Virus record (IMG/VR): IMGVR_UViG_3300017917_000647
Coordinates: 1-45,326 of that record
Source: a virus
DNA: 45,326 bases
Reading direction: 5' to 3' (one strand)
The first letter of the stretch is position 1; each line of letters opens with the position of its first letter. Made by a program: the position numbers and the translations under genes. Positions 33,186-40,165 of this stretch are shown in pieces. The notes below the pieces were generated by a model. The model had not been told where the DNA came from, did no database searches, and worked only from the letters and a program-made list of their open reading frames with translations.

Positions 33186-33775
33186 CTTTTACCAATAATC
33201 ATAAATCTTTTATACAACGGTAAATCCAACTCACCTGCGTATAAAATTTTGTTTAGATTAGATTGTTGCTTAAATTCATCTAAGTTTTTAGCAATGCGAA
33301 CATGTTCTGGAATGTTATAATTGTTACTTTGTAAAACTAATAGGCTGTTATGTGGATGCCCACTTAACCACAAGTCATATTGATCTTGTGTAATATGTTC
33401 ACAGCTGGTGTTGATAATAACATCAGCGTCGCTACGAACTTCACACATATCTGCCGTAACAGCACGAAACTTCCCAACCATCTCTTCTATCTTATTCATA
33501 TTAGTAGCAATTGATTCACACATTGGATCAATATCAATACTTTTAATTTTTGATACTGGAATGTTACTTTGAAATAGCATACTGGCCAATACACCTACCC
33601 ATCCACCGTGAATGTCTATGCTAACAAATTTATTAACATGATTACGTAAATTTTTAATCAACCACTCTTTACTGTTAAGTTGTCCAGACCAAAATGCATC
33701 CATGGTTCGCATAGGATCCGGACTTTGACGAATGGCTTGCATCCAGTGATGTAAGTGTTCTGTATCTATTTGCAT
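33182..33775 (-). CDS. Class I SAM-dependent methyltransferase-like protein, 197 aa
   Basis: VSIDIHGGWVGVLASML (51-67) is motif I of the Rossmann methyltransferase fold with a Gly-rich turn, and IKSIDIDPMCESIATNM (77-93) is motif II with the acidic residue that binds the SAM ribose. ADVIINTSCEHI is motif IV. Length is minimal, with no obvious substrate-binding extra domain, so the acceptor is unknown. It sits between two radical SAM genes and an SGNH hydrolase. Confidence 0.75.
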   Translation of the reverse strand: MQIDTEHLHHWMQAIRQSPDPMRTMDAFWSGQLNSKEWLIKNLRNHVNKFVSIDIHGGWVGVLASMLFQSNIPVSKIKSIDIDPMCESIATNMNKIEEMVGKFRAVTADMCEVRSDADVIINTSCEHITQDQYDLWLSGHPHNSLLVLQSNNYNIPEHVRIAKNLDEFKQQSNLNKILYAGELDLPLYKRFMIIGKR

Positions 33776-34740
33776 TTTGGTATTTTGCTATCTGCTGAAC
33801 TAACACATGTAGGTGTAATACAGCGTTGCGGTTCCTTAAATAATTCAAAGCCATCTAATGTACCAAGTGGAACATCATGACAACTATAACTTCTTTTAAC
33901 TTCGTTTCCTCTTATTATAACACTTTGAAACCCTGCATTGCAAGTCCAATCTTTAAACTTGTTAAAATTAAATGCATTAAATCTTTCTGCTTGATCAAAT
34001 AGATACTCGTTGCTATCTTGATCGTACAATGCTATTTGATAAACATCTTCACCATCAGCATGTTGCGGAAACCCAGTTTGCATTTTATTGATCATGTCTT
34101 CAGTGTAGCCGTCAACAATACCACTAGCAGTCGGGTCGCTCATTGGTTTAAGCGTTACATTTATACCTCTAGATGCAAGTCGTTGCATACGATCATATAG
34201 TTCATAAAACTTTTCTGGAACCATAACTTGATTAACTGTTACATAAACATTCTCGTACATTAACTGTAGACACTTATCACCAAACTCTTGTTCTCGAGCA
34301 AATTCTGCATGATAACTTGCTGTGATACTTCTGCGTTGCAAGGTTGATGTAATACTACACCAATTCTTCCACCAATTACTGCCAGGACTTAAATTAGTGG
34401 TCATATGTACACTTTGATAAGGACTACTTGTATCTTTCTCAAGGTGTTTAAACAACTCAGGAAGTTGTTTATATGCTGTTGGTTCGCCACCACTAAATGA
34501 CCAATGAAACTCTGTGAATCCGTTTAATCTTGCTTGTCGTTTAATTTCATCGATTGTATTTTTATATACTTCTAACGACTGATGGTCTATTTTATCGCTT
34601 CTAGCGTACGGCCAGCAGTAGCTACATTTATAATTACAGAATCTACCCAAAATCCAACTAACGGAAAATAATGGTTTGGACAACATTGTCCGTTGCCCAA
34701 ACTTTACAATATTTTGGAAAGGAATGGTAGTAAATTGCAT
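33766..34740 (-). CDS. Radical SAM protein, 324 aa
   Basis: C35-NYK-C39-SY-C42 is the cluster motif; FHWSFSGGEPTAY is the GGE motif. The C-terminal part WTCNAGFQSVIIRG and the following Cys-rich segment SCHDVPLG and CITPTC match the tails of the proteins at 23889 and 24871. A TAAATA core lies 6 nt before ATG 34740, and the opposite strand carries the promoter for the tRNA-like gene, so this junction marks the right end of the island. Confidence 0.85.
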   Translation of the reverse strand: MQFTTIPFQNIVKFGQRTMLSKPLFSVSWILGRFCNYKCSYCWPYARSDKIDHQSLEVYKNTIDEIKRQARLNGFTEFHWSFSGGEPTAYKQLPELFKHLEKDTSSPYQSVHMTTNLSPGSNWWKNWCSITSTLQRRSITASYHAEFAREQEFGDKCLQLMYENVYVTVNQVMVPEKFYELYDRMQRLASRGINVTLKPMSDPTASGIVDGYTEDMINKMQTGFPQHADGEDVYQIALYDQDSNEYLFDQAERFNAFNFNKFKDWTCNAGFQSVIIRGNEVKRSYSCHDVPLGTLDGFELFKEPQRCITPTCVSSADSKIPKCK

Positions 34741-34768
34741 TGACTTTATTTACTTTAGGCTATATAAT
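34740..34768 (+). promoter_or_regulatory. Sigma-70 promoter aimed at the tRNA-like gene
   Basis: TTGACT at 34740-34745, a 17-bp spacer and TATAAT at 34763-34768. Seven bases after the -10 box is G34775, the first base of the tRNA-like acceptor stem, so transcription should start at its mature 5' end. Confidence 0.85.
34747..34754 (-). promoter_or_regulatory. Late-promoter-like box before ATG 34740
   Basis: The - strand reads AGTAAATA, then 6 nt, then ATG 34740. The same octamer occurs before ATG 15213. It lies inside the spacer of the + strand sigma-70 promoter, so the two promoters probably exclude each other. Confidence 0.58.
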
Positions 34769-34774
34769 TATGAT

Positions 34775-34893
34775 GTAGACGTGAGTGGAACTTGGTATAC
34801 CTCCCCCGGCAGTAAGTACCAAACTACTGTTGGGGGGTCAGGGCCCAGCCCATAGTGGCGGCTTTGCAGGTTCGAATCCTGCCGTCTACACCA
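34775..34893 (+). tRNA. Atypical tRNA-like gene, 119 nt, class II shape, isotype not assignable
   Basis: The acceptor GTAGACG (34775-34781) pairs with CGTCTAC (34883-34889), followed by A and an encoded CCA (34891-34893). The T arm GCAGG-TTCGAAT-CCTGC (34866-34882) is perfect, and GTG/TAC with GAACTTGGTA makes a leucine-like D arm (34785-34800). Where a 5-bp anticodon stem with 7-nt loop should be, there is a 13-bp helix, TCCCCCGGCAGTA (34802-34814) with TACTGTTGGGGGG (34825-34837), closed by a 10-nt loop AGTACCAAAC. A 28-nt variable region follows. U33 and a clear anticodon are missing. It may be a decayed or intron-bearing tRNA, or a functional tRNA mimic. Confidence 0.65.
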
Positions 34894-34919
34894 AATTTAA
34901 CAGGCACAGTGAGGCAGAT

Positions 34920-35237
34920 ATGAAAAAGGCACTTGTAATATTTTTAATGTTATCTACATCAGCATACGCCGATTGGCGAGATCCTCTTGAAAAGTTTGAT
35001 GCTACTCAAAAAATTACATCAAGCGATACTATTTCACTAACTGTTAAACAAGTTGATAATGTTCAGCAAGCGTGTGACGCCGAAAATATTCGTAGAGGAT
35101 ATAAACGATTTGGATATTCGTTAACGGCATGTGCATTTTGGGATACAAACCAATGTACTATTATTACAAGCAAACGTCCTACAACTGTTGATTACGGACA
35201 CGAACTGCGTCACTGTCTACACGGGAATTTCCATTGA
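34920..35237 (+). CDS. Small secreted HExxH metallopeptidase-like protein, 105 aa
   Basis: ATG 34920 gives a clear signal peptide, MKKALVIFLMLSTSAYA, with cleavage before DWR. The C-terminus reads DYGHELRHCLHGNFH, an HExxH zinc-binding motif (HELRH, 94-98) with further histidines at 101 and 105. Four cysteines (51, 71, 79, 99) could form disulfides in the periplasm. The family is unknown to me; a cell-envelope peptidase or a zinc-binding inhibitor would both fit. It starts 27 bases after the tRNA-like gene and may be read through from its promoter. Confidence 0.68.
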   Translation: MKKALVIFLMLSTSAYADWRDPLEKFDATQKITSSDTISLTVKQVDNVQQACDAENIRRGYKRFGYSLTACAFWDTNQCTIITSKRPTTVDYGHELRHCLHGNFH

Positions 35238-35635
35238 AGTACGACTTAGTTGAAGACATCCGCAACTGCCCTGAAATAATGGCAAAGATTCGTGCGGAAG
35301 ATAGGCGTTATGCCCAAAACTTATATGCGGCATGGTGCAATATGCAATGGTGCAAACGAACCACTTGGCCTATCATAGCCGAAGAATACTGGACTGCTAG
35401 TTGGCGTAGATCGGGTGGCATTGTGGCGGATTTGCGAAATAAAGGCGAAGACTACATGGATTATTACTGTAGCGGTATGCGTGGTGGTTTGAGCTATGAC
35501 GGCAAGGAAGATGACGAGTACTTTGAACGCACAGGATTCCAATCTGAAAGCGTAGTGACTGAAGAAATAGCCAAAGACCTTGACAGTATAGGATGGTTTC
35601 CAGTACCATACAAGGACGAAGATTTAGCACCATAA
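35234..35635 (+). CDS. Conserved-looking hypothetical protein, 133 aa
   Basis: TTG 35234 overlaps the previous stop (TTGA), which makes it the natural start. The sequence is rich in Trp, Tyr and charged residues: RYAQNLYAAWCNMQWCKRTTW, then EEYWTASWRRSGGIVADLR, then EDYMDYYCSGMRGGL, and an acidic end. No signal peptide. It looks like a soluble helical protein. The family is not recognised. Its stop is inside the late box that precedes the AbrB-like gene. Confidence 0.65.
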   Translation: MKYDLVEDIRNCPEIMAKIRAEDRRYAQNLYAAWCNMQWCKRTTWPIIAEEYWTASWRRSGGIVADLRNKGEDYMDYYCSGMRGGLSYDGKEDDEYFERTGFQSESVVTEEIAKDLDSIGWFPVPYKDEDLAP

Positions 35636-35638
35636 ATA
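35631..35638 (+). promoter_or_regulatory. T4-type late promoter for the AbrB-like and IF-1 genes
   Basis: CATAAATA (7 of 8 to consensus), then TACT, then ATG 35643: the same 4-nt arrangement as the exact boxes at 15190 and 28611. Confidence 0.7.
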
Positions 35639-35642
35639 TACT

Positions 35643-35825
35643 ATGACTGAACAAACCGAAAAATTTATCTTTACAGCAGAAGACATTTTTCAGGAAATCC
35701 CCGGAGACCCTGAAAATGTTATGATGAAATTTCCAGAAGAAGTGTTAGCACTTACTGGCTGGAAAGAAGGAGACACATTGGACATTAAAGTAGAAGACGG
35801 GAAAATCGTCGTTACTAAAGCATAA
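35643..35825 (+). CDS. AbrB/MazE-like swapped-hairpin protein, 60 aa
   Basis: The C-terminal half MMKFPEEVLALTGWKEGDTLDIKVEDGKIVVTKA has the typical pattern of the SpoVT-AbrB fold (a GW-x-GD turn followed by two strands and a KI-V-T end). It can bind DNA as a dimer and could regulate phage genes or act as an antitoxin, but no toxin gene is adjacent. The stop overlaps the IF-1 start (TAATG), so both are co-translated. Confidence 0.7.
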   Translation: MTEQTEKFIFTAEDIFQEIPGDPENVMMKFPEEVLALTGWKEGDTLDIKVEDGKIVVTKA

Positions 35826-36043
35826 TGGCAAAAGACGATATTATTGAATTAACAGGTACAGTTGACGAAGTATTACCCGGTAACATGTTTAGGGTTAAGG
35901 TAGACAATATGCCTAACACACTTTTGTGTTATATGGGCGGGAAACTAAAGCAACATAAAATTAGAATTATTTTGGGCGACAATGTTAAAATAGAAGTTAG
36001 CCCTTATGATCTAACAAAAGGTAGAGTAACTTATAGGTTATAA
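35825..36043 (+). CDS. infA: Translation initiation factor IF-1, full length (72 aa)
   Basis: The 72 residues have the OB-fold signature of bacterial IF-1 along the whole length: MAKDDIIELTGTVDEVLPGN, MFRV, then a GGKLKQHKIRI stretch with GDNVKIEVSPYDLTKGRV. The positions of the GTV, MFRV, RI-GD-V and PYDL-KGR blocks match E. coli IF-1 with the same length. IF-1 binds the 30S A site and helps select the initiator tRNA and start codon. The phage copy could change initiation preference, perhaps towards mRNAs with short or no leaders. It is coupled to the AbrB-like gene upstream and follows a late promoter. Confidence 0.93.
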   Translation: MAKDDIIELTGTVDEVLPGNMFRVKVDNMPNTLLCYMGGKLKQHKIRIILGDNVKIEVSPYDLTKGRVTYRL

Positions 36044-36045
36044 AA

Positions 36046-36720
36046 ATGAACTCAGTAATGGAAACGGTTTGCTCAGTCTGTAATAAAGTGCAGGCAAACA
36101 ACAAAAGCAATTCAACGTTTCCAGAAATCCTAAAGTCACTACGCAAAGAATTTAAAATACACGACATAGAATTAAAAATAAGAAGCAAAAAAGAAAAACA
36201 CTTAGATGTATCTGAGTTTTACGTTCATGCTTTTTATGATTCATTTGATGATAAAAATTTAGATGTACCAATTGAAGTGTTTGTTCATAACAACTTTGAT
36301 AAAGACCAAGTGTGGGATCATGTTCAAGTTAAGGATTTTTTAATTCAAGTCTACGATGCGGTTGTACACGAAAAGAAGCATCAACGACAAAGTAGAAAAA
36401 GAAATTACGAACTGTATTGGGACCATCCGGACGCTGGGTATCATTATAAAGAGTACTTGCAAGATCCCGACGAACTAGATGCTTATGCATTTAGTATTGC
36501 CATTGAGTTGTGCAGAACTTTGGGTAAACATCGTGCCCTGAGATACTTGCCCAAACTCACAACACTCGCTAGGATGAAGATTAATGAGCAGTATGTTAGT
36601 CCAAATTTAAATGCGTATGTTGCCCATTTTGAAAAACCTGTTAGCCCAGTTCTAAGAAGACTAGCCAAAAAAATATATGTTCGCCTAAAAAAGATTGACA
36701 CTGACTACATTTTCCAGTAA
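36046..36720 (+). CDS. HExxH metallopeptidase-like protein, 224 aa
   Basis: VVHEKKHQRQSRKRN (HEKKH at 108-112) and PDELDAYAFS with Glu143 have the spacing of a zinc HExxH...E site. The protein at 42508 has the same blocks (LHEIIHTRQFRARN and DRDEMGAHSF), so both belong to one family. An N-terminal CSVC pair could bind a metal. No signal peptide, so it is cytoplasmic. It starts 3 bases after IF-1. The substrate is unknown; phage protease or structural roles are both open. Confidence 0.65.
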   Translation: MNSVMETVCSVCNKVQANNKSNSTFPEILKSLRKEFKIHDIELKIRSKKEKHLDVSEFYVHAFYDSFDDKNLDVPIEVFVHNNFDKDQVWDHVQVKDFLIQVYDAVVHEKKHQRQSRKRNYELYWDHPDAGYHYKEYLQDPDELDAYAFSIAIELCRTLGKHRALRYLPKLTTLARMKINEQYVSPNLNAYVAHFEKPVSPVLRRLAKKIYVRLKKIDTDYIFQ

Positions 36721-36723
36721 AAT
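36695..36723 (+). promoter_or_regulatory. Sigma-70 promoter overlapping the end of the HExxH gene
   Basis: TTGACA at 36695-36700, a 17-bp spacer and TAAAAT at 36718-36723. The -35 box is inside the upstream coding sequence. It serves the unit starting at 36755. Confidence 0.72.
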
Positions 36724-36754
36724 ATAAACAGTTAACACTCACACAGAGAGCGAA

Positions 36755-37441
36755 ATGAAATATCCACTTCAAACAGTTTTGGAACTAGCATGTGCCGCAC
36801 AACGGGCCAATGGCGACTACATTAAGTCCACCCAACCCGTATATTCGGACGATAATAAACTCATGTCCTACAAATGGGACAATAAATTATTGATGTTTAT
36901 TACTCTTGACCCTAGTAAGTTTAAACCAGCCGATGATGGGCTGAAGCCTATTCTGCTATGCACAAATAACGATGATACAGAATTAGCCAACGAAATTCAA
37001 AAATATTATCGGAGACTTATGTTTACTGCCGTTGATGGTACTAATGAGTTTCTAACTGAAGTTAATAGTTTACTCAACTCAGAAGACGTTCCTGAAAATA
37101 AATTTGGATTTATCGCATGTTTGCCCAGTGTTTTCAAAAGAGACTACGGTAGATACATTCTTGACAAACGAATTAAATCAGCTGAAGATACATACCTAGC
37201 TCTAGTCGGTGATAATATTGCAGATTTGGACTGTGAGGTACTAACATGCCAACGCTCAAAAAACTTTGATGCTTTTAATATTGATGCTATAATTGATAAT
37301 AAAATTGTCAGTTGGATGAGTAAAAATGAGCTTAAACTTGGCCCTACTGTGATTGTAAAAGCCAAAGTTAAAGATCATACAAATCATTGGAAACATGGCA
37401 TTTCAGTAACTAGATTAAATTATGTAAAGGCGGCCCAATGA
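36755..37441 (+). CDS. Hypothetical protein, 228 aa
   Basis: The sequence begins MKYPLQTVLELACAAQRANG. The middle has a mixed alpha/beta pattern (KLLMFITLDPSKF, then PILLCTNNDD, then FGFIACLPSVF), and the end NHWKHGISVTRLNYVK is a strand-loop-strand. FMVKAKVKDHTNHW resembles the oligonucleotide-binding rims of some OB folds, so a DNA-binding role is possible but not shown. It is preceded by its own sigma-70 promoter and overlaps the next gene by 4 bases. No family recognised. Confidence 0.65.
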   Translation: MKYPLQTVLELACAAQRANGDYIKSTQPVYSDDNKLMSYKWDNKLLMFITLDPSKFKPADDGLKPILLCTNNDDTELANEIQKYYRRLMFTAVDGTNEFLTEVNSLLNSEDVPENKFGFIACLPSVFKRDYGRYILDKRIKSAEDTYLALVGDNIADLDCEVLTCQRSKNFDAFNIDAIIDNKIVSWMSKNELKLGPTVIVKAKVKDHTNHWKHGISVTRLNYVKAAQ

Positions 37442-37878
37442 ACGAAGAAGATCAAGAATTTGTAGAATACGAAAAATTTGCCAAACGGATGGAGAAAGCC
37501 TATCCTAAAATGTACGGCGGTAAGTATGGTGGATTTGCTGTAGGCAAGGGTTGGTATCCGATCATTGAACGACTAAGCTCAAGCATACAGCAACACATTG
37601 AATTCGTAAACAAAAAAGAAGAAGTTTGCCCGCAAGTTATAGTAATGCAAGTTAAAGAAAAATTTGGTGGATTACGTTTTTATTACGAAGGTGGTGATGA
37701 TTATATCCACGGTCTTGTTAGTATGGCAGAGTCTTGGGCAGACGTTGCTTGCGAAGAATGCGGCGGTATTGGTAAACGCCGTGGGGGTGGTTGGGTTAGA
37801 ACATTGTGCGATTTGCACGAAACTGAGCGTAATGCTCGTATTGAAGAACAAGCAAAGAAGGATGGTTTAGAACTATGA
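37438..37878 (+). CDS. Phage hypothetical with zinc-ribbon-like end, 146 aa
   Basis: The central block VKEKFGGLRFYYEGGDDYI and the C-terminal CEECGGIGKRRGGGWVRTLCDLH form a compact CxxC...C-x2-H site, which is usual for a zinc ribbon in phage proteins of this type. The N-terminus is acidic and helical. This type of protein is common in T4-like and other phages but its role is not established. It is coupled to both neighbours by 4-base overlaps. Confidence 0.72.
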   Translation: MNEEDQEFVEYEKFAKRMEKAYPKMYGGKYGGFAVGKGWYPIIERLSSSIQQHIEFVNKKEEVCPQVIVMQVKEKFGGLRFYYEGGDDYIHGLVSMAESWADVACEECGGIGKRRGGGWVRTLCDLHETERNARIEEQAKKDGLEL

Positions 37879-38405
37879 TCACTCTAAAAGATTATCTAGA
37901 AGCAATTGAATACAGAATTACTGGTGGTAGTGATTACCACTGGGATTGTTTTGGTCCTAATGCTCGATATCTTGATTGCGATACACACGAGTCAGGCGAA
38001 AATACTTATAGTATTAATGCTTGCTTTGACAGCATTGATCAAACAGTTTATGCTCTCGAGTTTTGGGATTATGTAAATGATAGAGAATATCGTTGGATTA
38101 ATCCTGATTTTAAGTCCAAATACAAAAAAGAATCTGTTGCTAAAGAAATTGATTTTGAAGAATCAATGGACGGGCGTAAATGGATTGATTTGGACTTAGC
38201 CGAAGACATCCTCGAAAAGATGAATGCAATGGTTAATGGAAATGAGTACGATACTCGAGTCAAAGTACCGGTTGACTTTTCGGATGAAGATCTGCTACAA
38301 TACATGAAACTAGCACACGAACTAGACATTACATTTAATGAACTAGTAGAACGTGCTATTAAAGAAGCAATAGAACAACATGAATTCCACAAGGATTGGA
38401 AATGA
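37875..38405 (+). CDS. Hypothetical protein, 176 aa
   Basis: Residues 1-90 (GSDYHWDCFGPNARYLD, YSINACFDSIDQTVYALEFWDY) look like a small beta-rich domain with WN/NPDF turns. The C-terminal third, VDFSDEDLLQYMKLAHELDITFNELVERAIKEAIEQHE, resembles a short helical segment of ribbon-helix-helix or small DNA-binding dimers. No metal motif. The stop overlaps the metallophosphoesterase start. Function unknown. Confidence 0.62.
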   Translation: MITLKDYLEAIEYRITGGSDYHWDCFGPNARYLDCDTHESGENTYSINACFDSIDQTVYALEFWDYVNDREYRWINPDFKSKYKKESVAKEIDFEESMDGRKWIDLDLAEDILEKMNAMVNGNEYDTRVKVPVDFSDEDLLQYMKLAHELDITFNELVERAIKEAIEQHEFHKDWK

Positions 38406-39256
38406 AAATTACAGTAGTGTCTGACCTCCATTTGGAGTTTTCGGACTGCTTTGATATTAAGAACGAGAACAATGCTGACGTGTTGATTCTGTCTGGCGAC
38501 ATTATGATTGCCGAGGATCTACACGACCACCCTGTCGTTCCTAGTATCTACGAATACGGTTCATTTGCTGAACTAGGTCGTAAGCAAAAGCGTGTACAAA
38601 CATTCCGCGACTTCCTAAAGCGTATGAGTAACTTGTTCCCAAATGTTATCTACGTGGCAGGTAATCACGAATTCTATCACGGCAAGTGGAATAGAACGTT
38701 AACGGTACTTTCCAACGAATGTGCCAAGTATCCTAATGTCTACTTCTTAGAAGCAGGCAGTAAGAAGATCGATGATGTTACATTTATCGGTGGCACTTTG
38801 TGGACTGACATGAACAAGGGCGATCCGCTTACACTTCATGCTATCCGCGATATGATGAACGACTTCCGTATCATTAAGAAAGAGGAAGAAGGTTACACTA
38901 ATCTTAAGCCGCATGATACTGTTATTCGCCATAAGCACATGCTAGGCTACATTAAAAATGTAGTGGCAGAACGCCCTGATGAAAAGTTTGTTGTTTGCGG
39001 ACATCATAGTCCAAGTTTCCAAAGTGTACACGAAACGTACAAACACGAAACTTTAATGAATGGTGCTTACCACAGCGACTTGAGTGAGTTCATTTTAGAT
39101 CGGCCACAGATTAAACTGTGGACACATGGACACACTCATCATTGCTTTGATTACATGATCGGTGAAACCCGTGTTGTATGTAACCCACGTGGGTATCAAA
39201 GTGACGGGTACGGCGAGGATACTGGTTGGAATCCTAATATTATTTTGGAGATTTAA
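38402..39256 (+). CDS. Calcineurin-like metallophosphoesterase, 284 aa
   Basis: ATG 38402 overlaps the previous stop; the TTG two codons upstream is less likely. The five metal motifs are seen in order: D8-x-H10 (VVSDLH), G32-D33 (SGDI), GNHEF, GHHSPS and GHTHH near the C-terminus. The fold binds two metals and hydrolyses phosphodiesters or phosphomonoesters. Candidate substrates are nucleotides, nucleic acids or cyclic-nucleotide signals. It is followed at once by a small coiled-coil gene. Confidence 0.86.
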   Translation: MKITVVSDLHLEFSDCFDIKNENNADVLILSGDIMIAEDLHDHPVVPSIYEYGSFAELGRKQKRVQTFRDFLKRMSNLFPNVIYVAGNHEFYHGKWNRTLTVLSNECAKYPNVYFLEAGSKKIDDVTFIGGTLWTDMNKGDPLTLHAIRDMMNDFRIIKKEEEGYTNLKPHDTVIRHKHMLGYIKNVVAERPDEKFVVCGHHSPSFQSVHETYKHETLMNGAYHSDLSEFILDRPQIKLWTHGHTHHCFDYMIGETRVVCNPRGYQSDGYGEDTGWNPNIILEI

Positions 39257-39430
39257 ATGACAAATGAAAACTTACAACCAACAGTTGGGCAAATGCTTAG
39301 AATGACTGGAGTTAATAACTCTGCGTTCTTAGAACAAGTTGCTATTCATGTTGAAAAACTCGAAACAGAAGTAGCTCGTTTGCAAGAACGGGTAGCTGAG
39401 TTAGAAGGTAGTCAAAATGAAACTAAATGA
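39257..39430 (+). CDS. Small coiled-coil protein, 57 aa
   Basis: The frame runs from ATG 39257, immediately after the metallophosphoesterase stop, to TGA 39428-39430, and overlaps the next gene by 14 bases. The second half (VEKLETEVARLQERVAELEG) has clean leucine/valine heptads, so a short dimeric or trimeric coiled coil is predicted. The first half, MTNENLQPTVGQMLRMTGVN, is polar. It may be an oligomerisation or adaptor peptide. Confidence 0.65.
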   Translation: MTNENLQPTVGQMLRMTGVNNSAFLEQVAIHVEKLETEVARLQERVAELEGSQNETK

Positions 39431-39737
39431 AAAGGAATTGAAACTTTTCAAAAAATGGCTTAAAGGCCATTTAGCACTTGGTCCTGTAAAAGTTACTTTT
39501 ACAAAAAAGGACGGTACTGAGCGTGTGATGGAGTGTACAACCGCTCCATCACTTGTTCCAGTTGACTTAACTGAAGAAAAACATTATACTAACACTGACA
39601 ATCCAATAGATTTTCCTAAACCAAAAAAGGAAAAGAAAGTAAATGAGGATGTTTGCCCAGTGTATGATTTAGAATCAAATCATTGGAAAAGTTTTCGGTG
39701 GGATTCAATTAAACAAATAAGATTGGAAATAAAGTGA
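39417..39737 (+). CDS. SH3-barrel-like phage protein, 106 aa
   Basis: The core ALGPVKVTFTKKDGTERVMECT and the tail CPVYDLESNHWKSFRWDSIKQIRLE are typical of the SH3 beta-barrel proteins of T4-like phages, in which KDGTER forms a turn and the tail makes the last strand. A Pro/Lys-rich linker separates the two parts. No enzyme motif. Such proteins are usually conserved and of unknown role. It starts inside the coiled-coil gene. Confidence 0.72.
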   Translation: MKLNEKELKLFKKWLKGHLALGPVKVTFTKKDGTERVMECTTAPSLVPVDLTEEKHYTNTDNPIDFPKPKKEKKVNEDVCPVYDLESNHWKSFRWDSIKQIRLEIK

Positions 39738-40165
39738 AAATTGGACTTAGTTATAGCCGATGCGTTCGTGATATTGTCGACGGCGTTGTAGATATCAACG
39801 ACGTGTTGATTTTGATTACAAGAACCGACTTTGATCCTAATGTTGACGAAGAATGGACTAGCATTTGGCGCGGCTATGGCGGCGGCCAAACTGAGGGAAG
39901 TCCTTGGTCAATGCCTGAGTGGGGAAAATACGGTCCAGAGATGGAACAAAAGTTTCGAGATGTTAGCATTCAACTTTGGCAAGAAGGCAAGTTCCACCAG
40001 CCTCGAAAATTTGGCGCACATCCAAGACGTCGTTCAGAAATTTGGCTCGAAGCAGTCTTGCCAGATTCAGAACTACAAAAGAACCCTGCTGTTAAAAAAG
40101 CATGGGATAAATTTCAAACCCTTGCTAGTTTGTCTAGCGTAGAATTGAATGACAAGTATCAATGA
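39734..40165 (+). CDS. Conserved-looking phage hypothetical, 143 aa
   Basis: GTG 39734 overlaps the previous stop (GTGA). The protein begins MKIGLSYSRCVRDIVDGVVD, with a regular strand-helix-strand layout, and contains DEEWTSIWRGYGGG, which may be a glycine-rich turn. KFHQPRKFGAHPRRRSEIWLEAVLP is basic. Nothing identifies an activity. It is coupled to the upstream SH3-like gene and to the lipoprotein gene downstream. Confidence 0.66.
   Translation: MKIGLSYSRCVRDIVDGVVDINDVLILITRTDFDPNVDEEWTSIWRGYGGGQTEGSPWSMPEWGKYGPEMEQKFRDVSIQLWQEGKFHQPRKFGAHPRRRSEIWLEAVLPDSELQKNPAVKKAWDKFQTLASLSSVELNDKYQ

Noticed and set aside
34802-34837. A self-splicing group I intron in the tRNA-like gene
   Set aside because: The extra part is only a 13-bp hairpin with a 10-nt loop, far too small for a group I intron core. 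Another type of processing remains possible.
34785-34919. An in-frame extension of the secreted HExxH gene into the tRNA-like gene
   Set aside because: It would remove the clear signal peptide and lie inside the structured RNA; ATG 34920 is the sound start.
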